Assembly (NCBI GenBank): GCA_025084515.1
Contig: JAJAGP010000081.1
Span: forward strand, 1-64,000
Length of the DNA: 64,000 bases
Origin: Ancistrus triradiatus
Lineage: Eukaryota > Chordata > Actinopteri > Siluriformes > Loricariidae
Direction of reading: 5' to 3'
Positions 34,165-46,385 of this stretch are shown here, piece after piece. The notes under the pieces are model-generated. The model did no database searches. It saw only the letters and a list, made by a program, of their open reading frames with translations, and was not told the DNA's origin. Made by a program: the position numbers and the translations under genes. Numbering within the stretch: position 1 is the stretch's first letter; each line of letters starts with the position of its first letter.

Positions 34165-35335
34165 AGGCTTGCACTTTGGAGAGCGGCAGGGGAACCGTAC
34201 AGGACAGGCTGGATAATAGCTTCAGGGATGTGAGCCCTATCAAAGTCCATCGCAGAGTTCAGGATCAGTTCACCGTCTCGAACGCTCAGATCAATTCCCC
34301 AAGCCTAACAAGACATTTTACTCCAAAGTAACCAGAACATAATAACCATTCAACATAGGTAGAATAATGTATTGCTTAGTATTTTGTCCTTTATTGTAAT
34401 TCCAAGTCACTGAAATACCCTCCCCATTTTTGCTCTCTTATTTTCCCAGTGTCTCGACAATCCTGTGCCAACACCCCTAGTCACAGGCAAGAGAGTGCCT
34501 CCATGTCATGGCCACTGAGTGCTTCTTTTCACCTGCAGGGTGGGACTCACTACACTCTCCATATCCATCCACCATTGCTCTGCTCCCAATATGTTTGAAT
34601 ATCGGCCTCATAAGTGCAGATATCGGTCGATGCTGATTATTTCAAAATGTCATTAATCGGCCTGATTAACCGATGAATTGTAAGATGCTCTAAATGCTAA
34701 AAGGTATACGCTAAAAATGAGCCATTCTGTTCTGAACTCGATCTTTCTGTTTCACAGTGCGTTCATAGATTAAAGTGAGCGTTTTAAAAACCTTCTCCGG
34801 TCACTCAGAGGACATTTTGTGTGATGTGCTAACCTAGTATTTGACTGCTGGTGAAAAGCAGGGAAATGACAAAAGCGAGGCCTTTTAAGTGGCGGCCGAT
34901 ACATGGCGCGATGGAAACTCAATCACAGACGTCCTATGAAGTCTTTTGACTGCTGCCCATTGATCTTTTAAAAGCATCTCAGGAGCCGTTCGGTTTCTGT
35001 TGAGAGCGGTGATCCGGAAATTAGCTTTATTTTTTTTATTGTTTGTCAGATTCCTGCCCAATCTCGGGATGTCACAGATCTCCATGGTGCGAATCTGCAG
35101 TGCTGAGCATGCTAATTCAATTATGCAAAATTGTTTATGCACCAATCCAATATGTGAGATATATGATGCGGCGCGGAAGACCCTAGGGGTCAGAACACGG
35201 AAAGCTTGCTTTGATTGTGTAATCAAGGCACTCAAGGATTCCTCTTCAGTTTGTCTGAAGTATGAATTGTAATCGAGTTACCCCTAAACCTCTGAGACGG
35301 CCAATCAGAACTGGTGATACGTGATAGATCTTTAT
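34165..35335. other. Non-coding stretch; possible repeat scrap
   Basis: 34600-34685 ('ggcctcataagtgcagatat', then 'aatcggcctgattaaccgat') has the palindromic 'atcggcc' words seen in some fish DNA elements. The rest shows nothing recognisable. Confidence 0.4.
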
Positions 35336-35339
35336 CATT

Positions 35340-35635
35340 TTACAGACGATTTAAAATCATACAAAAACTGCTTAAAGTATTTAGTGACCTGCCCTTACAC
35401 TTGAGCAATAGCAGAATCTGGGAGCTTCATCGGGATGCCAAGTCGATCCTTCTACACACAGTCCGAAGCTTGATCAGGAATGTTTTTTTGGAAGAGTAGC
35501 AGCCAAGAAACCACTTTTTCAGAAGGGGAACAGGGTGAAAAGATTAAGATATGCTAAAGCTTGCAAAGATTGGAATGAAGATCAGTGGAAAAGAGGATTA
35601 CGGAGTGGCCTAAGACTTTTCACAGTGCTATATAT
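35340..35635 (-). mobile_element. TA-flanked miniature element, copy 1 (partial)
   Basis: Read in reverse it belongs with 44470-44958: shared blocks include 'cttacacttgagcaatagca', 'gctgctatccaaaa' (here inverted and altered) and 'agaaaccactttttc'. The right end 'gtggcctaagacttttcaca' then 'gtgctata' matches the family terminus. The left terminus is missing or eroded. Confidence 0.72.
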
Positions 35636-37078
35636 TCATGACTGCAGAGCGAATTAACCTGAGCCAGGCCTACAGTGGCAGGTGGAACTGAGATTAGCCC
35701 AGATCCTTAACCACCAAAGTCAGAAGCCAGAATGAGTACAACCTGCAAGCTAGAAATGAAATATGTTTGCATTGTCGTTGACTGAGTTGCCAGTTCCCAC
35801 CTGCTGAGTCCGACTTATTACTTGACAGTCTGCATCACGCCCACGTTAAGCCATTCCTGGTTGATTTTTGTAGGCTCTTGTCAGTCATGAAGTGCTAACC
35901 TAAGTGATAGAAAGTCTTATAAAGTCTGCAGTTGCGTTATACCACAGCTGACATCTCTGGCCTGCGGTCAGATGTTGCAATCTTGAGAAAGTATGAGGCG
36001 GCGCACAAAGCAATCACGAGCAGATAAAAACAGAATCAAGAGAGCGCCTGGCCGCTGCAGATCCCATAAGGAAAAGTGAATGGCGTGCGACTGGCCCTGC
36101 CTCTGCGCTCGCTCGACCGTATCGCTCGTCGCCCTCTGGGACGGCAGGCCTTTACACGCGGCGAAGACGCCGATGCTCGCTGGTCCAGAAGGCCATTCTC
36201 TGAGCTGTCACATGCTACAATGATACCTAACACAAGCAGACAATGTGCGCACTCCGAGAGAAATGGGACAGTTAGTAATAGAACTCTAATCCAGCGCTCA
36301 GGTTAGATATTAGGTCCAGCGTTCTATAGGCGTGCTTTTTGACAGCTCAATGGAGGCGAGTTTGATTCGGGCTGTTATTCGTGCTGCTGGGCTACGAGGG
36401 AAGCAAGGAGGAAAAAACAATTTGCTGTCGTGAGAAAGCCACCATAAAAGTTTAAACCGCATGCTGTTTCAGTTCAGCCAGATAAAAACCAGGTAGTAAA
36501 ACCAGACCGAAGCACAAAACCTTGAGGACGCTATTGGCACTTATGCTCTCCATCTCGGGCGAACTCTCGTCAGAAGTCGTTCGCTGCTGACTCACTAACC
36601 TAGTCAGTGATTCACTGCCTGACTCACTCACAGAGTCGATAAATGACTCATGTTTGTATTATGAATGCGTATGAATCACGTAAAATAGATTTGCGAAAAA
36701 TTTAATTGTGGATAAAAGCATCGTGGGGCTACAAGTACCTCGGGTTTACTTCACATTATCGTCTTCAATATAAGCAAAACAATAGATTATATAGATACTC
36801 CCTGTTTTATGATGGGAATCCCATAAAACACTTAAACACATTCAGCAGAAATCGTACTCTGAATATTGAACTTCGAAGTTTCAGATGAGGAAGTCGGCAG
36901 TGAGTGACGTAGCAGTCACGTGGTGGGAGTGGTGAGCGCTGGGAAATGTAGTGAAGAAAAGACATTGTTGCGCAGTAATCTTTTGTTTTACACTTTCAAT
37001 ATGTTATAGTAATATTTTTTTGAACTATTACTACATTTGACTAGATACATTTGTTTAATTCTTAAATTTATCATTTAA
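35636..37078. other. Non-coding stretch; one dispersed repeat
   Basis: No gene. The repeat at 36835-36915 is listed separately. 36060-36180 is locally GC- and CpG-rich ('ctctgcgctcgctcgaccg') but lacks promoter features I can name. Confidence 0.5.
36835..36915 (+). repeat. Dispersed repeat of unknown class, copy B
   Basis: Forward counterpart of 10310-10420, with the shared blocks 'cattcagcagaaatcgtac' and 'gatgaggaagtcggcagtg'. Confidence 0.5.
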
Positions 37079-37303
37079 GCCACCCAAGAAGGACGGGTCC
37101 CTTTTTGAGTCTTGCTCTTTCCAAGGTTTCTTCCTTATAACGTTTAGGTTATAAGGATTTTCCTTGCCACTGTCGCCCTAGGCTTGCTCAGTTTTGGATT
37201 GGCCCTAGATATTGGAAGATAATCTAAAATTATAAAGCTGCTTTGAGATAATGCTCCATTGTAAAAGCGCTATAGAAATAAAGCTGACTTGACTTCACTT
37301 GAG
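37079..37303 (+). mobile_element. LINE-like 3' end
   Basis: The order 'caaggtttcttccttataa', 'gccactgtcgccctaggctt', 'taaagctgctttgagataat' and 'aaaagcgctatagaaataaa' is the common 3' terminus of fish non-LTR retroposons. No coding part remains. A reverse copy lies at 27995. Confidence 0.7.
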
Positions 37304-37553
37304 TTAATCAGTAAATTACATGAGATATTCGGTACTTTATTATAAAATAAGCTTCATGTTAATGATATTGTCAAACTGTAGTGTTTCATTTTCCTGTGCT
37401 TGTGATGAGGGAGTGATGAGTGCTGGGACATGTAGTGAGGAACACTATGATTGAGATATATAGTATATTATTAAACTTCTTGATTCATGGTAAATTAAGC
37501 AGTTAATAAACTTACGATCGTTTTGTCTGAACGTATCCCCATCATAAATGTGT

Positions 37554-37744
37554 GGGACTGTGGTAGCCTAGTGGGTAAGGTACTGGACTATGCACAAAGT
37601 CCAGGGTTCAAATCCCACCTGTGCCAAGCTGCCACTGTTGGGTCCTTGAGTAAGGCCCTTAACCCACAATTGCTTGGATTGTAAGACTGTATCAGTTGTA
37701 AGTCACTCTGGTTAAGGATGTCTGCTAAATGCTGTAAATGTATA
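37554..37744 (+). mobile_element. tRNA-derived SINE, full length
   Basis: Head 'gtggtagcctagtgggtaag' (A-box) with 'cagggttcaaatcccacc' (B-box perfect), body 'aagctgccactgttgggtcc' and tail 'tctgctaaatgctgtaaatg'. It is the best-preserved of the family in the window. The tail resembles LINE 3' ends, suggesting LINE-driven copying. Confidence 0.92.
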
Positions 37745-39375
37745 TGTTAATAAATCCTCTACCTGTACAGGCAGAGTTATACAGTACTGATTTTTTTTGT
37801 GCCATGGCGGAAAACCTTACTCAAATATAACCCACAAGTTCTCAGAAAAACAGTCACAACACGGGTTCAGACGCAACTCCCTTGCTTCAATCCTCTGCAG
37901 ACTTCAGGTTAATTAACAGTCTACAAGAATAAAGGCCTGTGATTGATATGAAAGAGCTCGGCCCCCCCATGTACAGCCACGGGACTCGAATTAACACGCT
38001 TGCCATCGATGCCCTGTCGTGATGAAATGCACCACATGTATTATTCAGGCCCAACTGGGACCACCGCCAACGCGTACCAGGGTTACATCAGAGTGGGGGG
38101 GTCAGCAGTCGATCGCACCGTCAGCCAACAGCTGGACTGAAAATGTAACAAAGATATTAGATTGACAGTGAGATTAGCCGAGTTAAAGCATGCGTAGAGT
38201 GTTATGTTCTTCTTCAGTACAAATATGACATGTTTCCCTCTGTCAGGGCAGACACCATTGTTTTTGGTGGCCCCTATCATGGTTTGAAGGCAATCTTCCA
38301 AATTTGGACATCCCTATTTTTTCCCTGTTGGAACTCTGAAACTGCAATTCCAGGAACATGAAGGACCGGTGGCGTGTTTACAGAATACAGCAATGGGCTG
38401 GTGTTGAGTACCTTTGTTTGCACCCAGTGAATTCCAGGTTAGGGTCCAGACCTTCACTCGTAACCCTGACTATGGTGAGTGTGGGTTAAACTGGATGCTT
38501 GTTGCAGTTACATTTCATGTGCTTTTGACCCTGCTTCTCCTGATCAGGGTGGCAGGAGTTGAGCACTTTTTTTTTTTGTTAAGTAAACCCAGTCTGCATG
38601 TGACACTTAACCCGCTTGGAAGGCCGGTTTGTGAGCTAGCGTTTTAGACCGCTGAACCACCCAGGTACTGTATTACATTTAATTAATTCATAATTTCAGG
38701 TTTTTCAAGTCACCTTGTAGAATCTTGATCAACATTTGAAGCAAAATCGATTAACCCATCAGACAGTTGTAGTTAGTCCGGGTTCCAGCACTACCGCGTC
38801 CCCATCAGAGGAGCTAAACCACTCTGCCTGTGTTACGGATGGGTTTAGACGTGGCGTTCTTCAAAAAGCCCCTGAAGTGAAGCCCCCCAGGCAGGTGGTA
38901 TGGCTGCTGTAATGAGGACCGGGCCTGAAGCGTGGTTTGCGGCGTGGCCTCTGCGCACAAGCATGTGTCACGGCAATACAAATGATTCTCGCCTCACCTC
39001 CGCATGCTCTTTTTTTGAATTCAGAGGAACAAGCAGGAGCCGCGAGCAAAGAAATGTAATTGGTAGATAATTTGTAGTGCTGAAGAGCCTTGGAGGAAAC
39101 CTGGAGGTCAAGAGGATATTTTCTCGAACTTGGTTTTATCTGATTCTTAGTTGTTTAGAAACTGGCTATTCATTATAGATGCCACGGAGAACCAACAACG
39201 TTCGCGACAATCTGGTTGTTAGTTCTTATCATCTATAAAACTATGACTGCCATGCTAGAATGTGGAGAATAAGTAGTTGATAATATAATGGTTCTCTCAT
39301 ATATACAGTAATTTCAGCCTAAGCTTTGGAAAGTCAGGCTTTTTTCTCATTATTAAACACATTTGCAGTGTGTGA
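37745..39375. other. Non-coding stretch; no gene seen
   Basis: Frames here are short and without family resemblance. 38404-38670 may contain a decayed SINE (blocks such as 'ccgctgaaccacccagg') but evidence is thin. Confidence 0.45.
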
Positions 39376-39387
39376 ACGAGCACAGCA

Positions 39388-39480
39388 AAGCTCTGGACTG
39401 CTAATAAGAAGGTTTGAGTTCAAATACTGAATTGTACCCTTGAGCAAGAGCCTTAACCCTCTAAGCTCAGTCGTAAGGTG
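39388..39480 (+). repeat. SINE head fragment
   Basis: 'gctctggactgctaataaga', 'aggtttgagttcaaatact' (B-box) and 'cccttgagcaagagcctta' correspond to the SINE head and centre. Tail missing. Confidence 0.55.
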
Positions 39481-41880
39481 TGCTGCTTCATGATGTAATG
39501 CTACTTAACAAATATGAAAAGATGGAAACAAATACACAAACCTTTGGGCAGTTTGTACATTGTAAGTAATACACTGTAAATAGTAAGTCAGCTGAGCTGG
39601 AGCTAAGAACATCGAGGTGGAAGACATGAGTAATTGGAGGTGCAGGAGTGCATGTCAGAGCAGTTATACAAGTAGTGGTGGCTATATGTATACAGAGAGA
39701 GACAGAGCCTCCATTATTTCTTTATTTGCATTGAACTGCACATGGAAAACATAAATGCTGACTGATCTGTTGGAATTTTTTGTCTTCATCAAGAAGGGCT
39801 AAAAGGCTCGGCTTTTAAAGTACTTTCTGTAATGTGATAATTTGGTTTTGCACCCAGTAACAGAAGCAGTGTTGTGGGGAACTTAAAAATAAAAGAAAAC
39901 AAATAATAGTAAAAGGGAAGTGTGTATTGGGTGTACTTGAGCGAGAGCAGCCGGGACTGGACTCGAACTAGGGATCGTAGGAAAACAAGGCATCACTGGG
40001 TAGCACAAGAGGCAGAACTGGTGCTACTATAAAAGAGCTGGAAAAATGGGTGCCAAGTTGGGCTCAGAACTTGGCCCACAAATAAACCCTTGCTTTTCTC
40101 TTCTCACTGTGTTTTAAGTCTTTTCTCCATTTAGAGAGTTAGATTCATTGCACTGCTTTAAAGATCTCTTATTTGTTTAGTTTGTCTGTTAAGAGTTTGT
40201 ATCTTTTTTTGTTTATGTAGTCTTTTAGAACGCATACATAGTGCAATATACCGTACCGGCCACACCTCTACAAATACTCACTGACATTGCCTGGCCTGTT
40301 TTACACTGTCAGGCCTGATTTAGACATGCTGGCTTCAATCTTTGCCTCTGAGGCTGTTGGTCACGGGATGGTGCAGACCACAATCTCAAACCACGTTTTC
40401 TGTCTTGTACTAGACAAATAAGACCGGTTATGTCTAGCTTTTAATCATTTTTGTTGGGCTTTTTTAGATTAGACTTTCCGGTCAATCAAAATGTAAAAGA
40501 CAACTCCTTATCTCGCTGTAAAATATTTAAGTAGCGGCTTCTTATTTGATATGTAGTACACCATGAAGCGTGTATACATCATTATTCCTCGCTGCATACA
40601 GTGCACTACGTAGGGAGAAGAGAGGGACTTTAGATCCAGCCCTATTCTACATTATCTTTTGGTAATGCGGAGGTGCCTGAGCTCAGATTAAAGTGGGCAC
40701 CTGCAAATGGTCATCATCTTGGGAAGAAAATTTCCTCCGCCTGAATGTACCGGTTCATTTCGCGCACTTACTTTTTCACAGAGGAATAAAGCCTCCTTTG
40801 ACTCATAATGAGCCCCTCTTGCTGCAAGTACGCTTTCAAGAAACGCGTCCTCTACAGCCCTGTCGCGATCCTGAAGTCACAATTTTCCTTTTATGTCCAT
40901 TTTATGGTGCAGAAATTTGGGCTCGCCTGACCAATCTGTGTGGTTTATTAATTCCCTAAATGAAAGGAGAATAGCACAGTCTTTGCCGGGGTAACACTTG
41001 ATGGTCATAGAGCTACGTGTGCGATAGATTTATAGTTATGGGGTTTTAATGAAACACATAATTGTGAAGGTTATAAAACGTATTTAAAGAAAGAAAATTG
41101 TTTGTGTTTTTGTCTAACAGTCAGACTGACAAATGACAGAACAGCAAAGAGTGGCCTGATTTTGGATGGATTGTTTAGCTACTCGGTGATCAGCTCTAAG
41201 GCGAAGTCTGGCTAATGCAAAGTCAGGAGAAGGACTTTGATAAAACCACGACCTCGGATTCATTAAAGGAGCTGGCGAAGAGGCGAGCGTGGCGACGGAC
41301 TGAGCCACGCCACAAGCCGCATTAATCTGCCTTTCTGCTCGCGTCGAGCCACGGGCTGTGAAATTAAAGGCAGCGTCTCTGAAGTGATTGCCCTGGTGGG
41401 CTGGGGGAAGAAGCAGATGTGTGCTCACACAGTGCAATTCAATTAGCACGCGTAATCATATTCTCAACCAGCCCATTATTGGATTGTCAGAGGGTTTTTT
41501 CTGCGCGCGACAACACTGGAGCGGATCGACTGAATGCTGGAACAGATGTGTTCATTAGACGGAATCTGACCGAGCGCACAGGGAACATTGTCAGACTTTC
41601 TGCTTCTTAAAGAGAAGCGAGTGCTGAACGACTGAACTTGTTTTACAGCAGACAGACTCAAATGTGGGTAGAAATATCTGTAGAGTTATTTGGAGATACT
41701 AGAAGGGGTACTAATGGGACTCGTAACAACAACAGCACATGCTAAGCTGCGAGATATGTAAGACGTCTGTTCTCGGAGTTCACGTTTTGAAAATGAGAGA
41801 AATGTTGAGTCAAGACCTGAGCGGAAAATTGTTACAGCAAGGGTTGGAGAATATTCTAAACCAAAACCTAAATCCAGTCT
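39481..41880. other. Non-coding stretch; no gene seen
   Basis: No coding signal. 40690-40960 and 41150-41620 are of even composition with homeobox-type TAAT cores. A minus frame at 41449-41114 (111 codons) shows no family likeness and is probably chance. Confidence 0.5.
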
Positions 41881-41884
41881 CATT

Positions 41885-43333
41885 AAGTCCTAAAAGTAGA
41901 TAAAGAGAACCCAGTTAAACAAATGAGACAAAATATTATACTTGGGCATTTATTTATTGAGGAAAATGATCCATATTAGTGAGTGGCAAAAGTATGTGAA
42001 TCTCTAGGATTAGCCCTTAATTTGAAGGTGAAATTAGAGTCGGGTGTTTTCAATCAATGGGATGACAATCAGGTGTGAGTGGGCACCCTGTTTTTTTAAA
42101 GAACAGGGATCTATCAAAGTCTGCTCTTCACAACACATTTGTGGAAGTGTATCATGGCACGAACAAAGGAGATTTCTGAGGAGCTCAGAAAAAGAGTTGT
42201 TGATGCTCATCAGGCTGGAAAAGGTTACAAAACCATCTCTAAAGAGTTTGGACTCCACCAATCTACAGTCAGACAGATTGTGTACAAATGGAAGAAATTC
42301 AAGATCATTGTTACCCTCCCCAGGAGTGGTCGACCAACAAAGATCATTCTAAGAGCAAGGCGTGTAATAGTTGGCGAGGTCACAAAGGACCCCAGGGTAA
42401 CTTCTAAGCAAAACTGAAAACCTCTCTCACATTGGTTAATCAGAAGAACATTGAACAACACTGGTGTGCATGGCAGGGTTGCAAGGAGAAAGCCACTGCT
42501 CTCCAAAAAGATCACGTGGACAAGCCAGAAGGCTATTGGAAGAATGTTTTGTGGATGGAGGAGACCAAAATAGAACTTTTTTTTGGTTTAAAATAAAAGC
42601 ATTATGTATGGAGAAAGAAGACACTGCATTCCAGCATAAGAACCTTATCCCATCCTATGAAACATGGTGGTGGTAGTATTATGGTTTGGGCCTGTTGTGC
42701 TGCATCTGGGCCAGGACAGTTTGCCATCATTGATGGAACAATGAATTCTGAATGATATCAGAGAATTCTAAAGGAAAAATGTCAGGACATCTGGCCATGA
42801 ACTGAATCAACAGAGAAGGTGGGTCATGCAGCAAGACAACGACCCTAAGCACACAAGCCGTTCTACCAAAGAAATGGTTAAAGAGGAATAAAGTTCATGT
42901 TTTGGAATGGGGCAAGTCAAAGTCCTGACCTTAATCCAATGGAAATGGTTGTGGAAGGACCTGAGGGTGAGCAGCTAATGTGAGGAAACCCACCAACATC
43001 CCAGAGCTGAAGCTGTTCTGTATGGAGGAATGGGCTAAAATTCCTCCAAGCCGGTGTGCAGGACTGATCAACAGTTACAGGAAACGTTTAGCTGCAGTTA
43101 TTGCTGCACAGGGGGGTCACACCAGATACTGAAAGCAAAGGCTCACATACTTTTGCCACTCACTAATATGTCATATTGGATCATTTTCCTCCATAATTAA
43201 ATGACTAAGTATAATATCTTTGTCTCATTTGTTTAACTGGGTTCTCTTTATCTACTTTTAGGACTTGTGTTAAAATCTGATGATGTTTTAAGTCATATTT
43301 ATGCAGAAATATAGAACATTCTAAAGGGCTGAC
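41885..43333 (+). mobile_element. Tc1-type transposon with long inner TIRs, outer ends lost
   Basis: The left arm (41885-42002: 'aagtcctaaaagtagataaa', 'tgagtggcaaaagtatgtga') is mirrored at 43140-43266 ('tcacatacttttgccactca', 'tttatctacttttaggactt') over about 115-125 bp. The right side continues to about 43333 with no partner at the left, so the outer end of the left arm is deleted. The right tip is also cut, where a SINE head begins at 43335. The family is abundant in fish. The transposase reads forward. Confidence 0.85.
42154..43132 (+). pseudogene. Tc1 transposase, N-terminal helix-turn-helix intact then broken
   Basis: ATG at 42154 opens MARTKEISEELRKRVVDAHQ and continues to about 42417. 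This is the paired-type helix-turn-helix with the GYKTISKEFGL.QSTVRQIV recognition helix that binds the terminal repeats. Beyond that the frame breaks, but blocks persist: 'aaacatggtggtggtag' at 42660 (KHGGG), QQDNDPKHT at 42833-42860 carrying the second catalytic aspartate, and a damaged PDLNPMEMV block near 42925-42950. The stop falls near 43132. Not functional. Confidence 0.88.
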
Positions 43334-43334
43334 G

Positions 43335-43500
43335 TACTCGGGTGGCACTGTGGCGCATGTGGGTAGCGCAGTTCCCTCACAACTTTGAGATTTCCCAGTT
43401 CGATCCCGACCTCAGTCTCCACCTATATGTGGAGTTTGGATGTTCTCCCTGTGTCCGTGTGCGTTTGCTTCGGGTGCTCCGGTTAGCTCAGACACCCAAG
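43335..43500 (+). repeat. tRNA-derived SINE head and centre
   Basis: 'gtggcactgtggcgcatgtg' and 'cagttcgatcccgacct' give A- and B-box-like words. 'tggagtttggatgttctccc' and 'gtgtccgtgtgcg' are central blocks of the family seen reversed at 63700. It directly abuts the Tc1 relic, which it may have truncated. Confidence 0.7.
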
Positions 43501-44465
43501 GAGCATCTCAAATAAACGTCATGCTTTTAGTTTGAATGTTAGTACATCAACTTGCACTTCTTTTACGTTGTTGCTCTCAAATCTGGGTAGAAACGGACAT
43601 TTATGCAAATATCTGCAATTTATGCACAGCCTCAGCAATGACTGCACAGTAGCTCGGTGCTGCTTCACGAAGGGACTCATTTCTAATTCATGGGGCCAAG
43701 CTGATGTTTGAGTACGTTCCTATAGAAGCAACAGCAGGACTCGGAGATGGCATTTCACTTTCTGTAAGCCATTTACAGTGCAGAAGTGTGACTACTGCGT
43801 ACTAGTTTTATTTTCTGCAACGTTATCTTAATATAAATAAATCAAGATAAATCAAAACGCAGAGCACGCGGCTGGATTCGTTACGGCATATCCAGGATGA
43901 AACCATAAACAATTTATTAGCCTGCATAGATTATTTCGGCAGTTTGAGATCCAGGGATAATTTGGGAATCTCTTGGATGTTCACAACATCCATTTTATCT
44001 ATGAACTTTAGACGGCGAAGGTCAAGGACCAATCGGTATGCTCTCTCTGTGATGCTTCAGACGCCGCTTTCTTTTTTTTCGGCAGGGTTATCCCTCATTA
44101 GTGTGAATTTGAAATATTCGGCTGTGCCTCTGAACCGTTTCCGTATGCACTTTGAAATACTTCAGACAGCACAGAGTATTGACTATTATTTAGAGAAGTG
44201 TGTTTAACTCTCAGGGCCACGTTTGGACTGTTGAGCAAGAGCTTTATTCTTCAGCTAGGTGCATTTGGATCTTATTATTGTGGCATCAGGTGCTCAAATT
44301 AGGCATTTGACTTTACAGGGGTGGAGTAAACTGTAAAATGATTTCAATTAATGTGCACTCCTATGTAAAGGTTTTGGTGTTATGACGTCTGGTACCATGC
44401 TCTCTAGCCCCCATCCCCAAAATGTGACCCTGACCAGGATAAATCTGACAACCTAATACAGAGTA
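43500..44465. other. Non-coding stretch; no gene seen
   Basis: No recognised feature apart from a short SINE-like tail at 44420-44450 ('gaccctgaccaggataaat'). Confidence 0.45.
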
Positions 44466-44469
44466 TATA

Positions 44470-44958
44470 CAGCGCTATGCAAAAGTCTTAGGTCACCATT
44501 AGATGTGTGGTTTTAGTAATGGTGTTATTACCATAAATAATTATTTTCTCACTCAATTTATTAAGATACCAACAGAAAATACAGATATATGTACACACAA
44601 TTTAAAAATCAACAACATTTCTAGAACAAAGTCATTATGTAGTGTGACCTCCCAGAGAAAGTGGTTTCTTGGCTGCTATCCAAAAAAGACATGATCAAGC
44701 TTCTTCGGGTCAACTTGGCAACCCAATGAAGCTCCAAGATGCTGCTATTGCTCAAGTGTAAGGGGAGGTCACTAAATACCTGCCACTGCATCCCATAGAA
44801 GACGATTTCTCTGGTATTTTTCTGTTTTTTAAATTCTGTATTCAAATTTCCTGTATTTTCTGGTTGTATTCTAAAAATAGACAGAAATAATTATATATAG
44901 TCATTATACCATTTCTAAAACAACAAACCTAATGGTGGCCTGAGACTTTTGCACAGTA
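44470..44958. mobile_element. TA-flanked miniature element, copy 2
   Basis: The left end 'cagcgctatgcaaaagtctt' with 'aggtcacc' mirrors the right end 'ggtggcctgagacttttgca' with 'cagtaa'. A TA precedes the left end (44468-44469). It shares internal blocks with copy 1 and the 3' terminus with copies 3 and 4. No transposase. Confidence 0.8.
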
Positions 44959-45802
44959 AGGTCTTCTTCTCGTAATTTCCTTCTCATAGTCGTTGCGCAT
45001 ATAATTAATACCTGCCCTGTTCAAAAATTCAAGCACACAAATCATAAACTGAATCAATTCCATCAATAAGTTTGAGATCAGCCCTCTATTATTTGGTTGC
45101 GATTCAGCTAGAAGTGACTGTTATTTGCAACTTTAAAGTGCAACAATTAAGCAGTTTGCAGAACTACACAGACAGCAAGGCTTTTACTATAACTTTATCG
45201 CCCTTATATTTCCTTTGCTTAACTACAGCCAAAGTTCAAGAGAAAAAAATAAGTCTGGGCATTTTAGATTATGGAGGCTTAATTCTCAGAAACAGAAAAG
45301 AACGATTTGTAAGCGCAAACATCTCTGAAAGGTCACGCTCAGTTTGTCCCTCCTCTGATTTATTTCAATAAGCGGTTTAGCAGAACACCCACTCAGTACA
45401 CCTGGCGCTGAACTCCACTCTCGGCTTATTTTCTCCACTCCAAGGACGGTATTTATCAGGATTTAAAAAAAAAAACACTGCACATTTCCTCATGCTGCCA
45501 TTGTGATTTCTGAATGCTGGCCTTTGAGTTCCTGACTCACAGCGTTTCCTGTAAAGTCAGAACGGCTTAAAAAACCTCATCCTTCCTAACCCTTTCTTCG
45601 CCTTCATTAAAGTTATTTAATGCTCTTCGACGTGGTGGTTTGACATTATTTTATGGCCTTGCTTTCAATCCGAATTGCTCGGAAAATCAATGTCAGACTC
45701 CTGAAAGGTGTAGGATTTATTACTGAGGGATTCTTAATGGTAAGCGCAGAGCACGTTACGAAAGGCTTTGATTTAAAAAAATAATTAAAAGTTGAAAACT
45801 TA

Positions 45803-45975
45803 AATGGTGCTCGCCTGGTTCTCCCTGTACTTATAAGATCACCTTATAGGATTACTACAGGGGTTCCTCTGGGAACGACTCTTGGTCCACTCCTGTTAAA
45901 AATCACTGGGCTCAGTGATTCGATCCAATCACTTCTGCTATCAATGATACGTAGATGATATTCAGCTTCACTTTT
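45803..45975 (+). pseudogene. LINE reverse-transcriptase scrap
   Basis: 45857-45895 encodes TGVPLGTTLGPLL, the non-LTR reverse-transcriptase motif usually GVPQGSVLGPLLF. 45948-45968 encodes YVDDIQL, the catalytic YADDTQL motif with Ala changed to Val, about 29 codons later and in another frame. Spacing and order fit an L2 or Rex-type LINE. Only this piece survives. Confidence 0.78.
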
Positions 45976-46029
45976 CTTAGATGGCAAAACACCATCTGGA
46001 CAGGACTGGACAAGGACAGGACAAGATCG

Positions 46030-46174
46030 GTGGAAAAGAGTACAGTATTATGAAGTGACAAATCAAGACAAGGCGAGTTTGGAGTCCAATCATAGACAAT
46101 ATGTTATATAGGGTCATTATACCATTTGTAAGGCAACAAATCTAATGGTGGGCTAAGACTTTTGCACAGTACTG
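46030..46174. mobile_element. TA-flanked miniature element, copy 3 (one end)
   Basis: Shares 'ggaaaagagtacagtatta', 'ccaatcatagacaatatgt' and the terminus 'agacttttgcacagtactg' with the reverse of copy 4. The other end is missing. TA follows at 46175-46176. Confidence 0.8.
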
Positions 46175-46211
46175 TATGCCCCGAAAACTGAGCGGTGACC
46201 CAAAATGATTA

Positions 46212-46385
46212 TGGGACTGTGGTGGTCCAGTGGTTAATTTAAAATGTCAATCAACAGGGACGTTCTAAGTCACTGTCCATCGGGCCCTGTCTGTTTGCCC
46301 GGTGCAGTGGTGGCTCAGTGCTTAGGGGCTTTGGACTGCTAGGCAAAAGTTTGAGTTCAAATCCCACTTCTGCTCCCACTTAAAT
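46212..46385 (+). repeat. Two SINE head fragments
   Basis: 46212-46238 ('gggactgtggtggtccagtg') is a truncated head. 46304-46380 ('gtggtggctcagtgcttagg', 'gagttcaaatcccactt') is a second head with a good B-box. Neither has a tail. Confidence 0.6.

Noticed and set aside
37502..37754. Target duplication 'gttaataaa' around the SINE at 37554
   Set aside because: The left copy is about 45 bp away from the SINE head, so it does not flank the insert.
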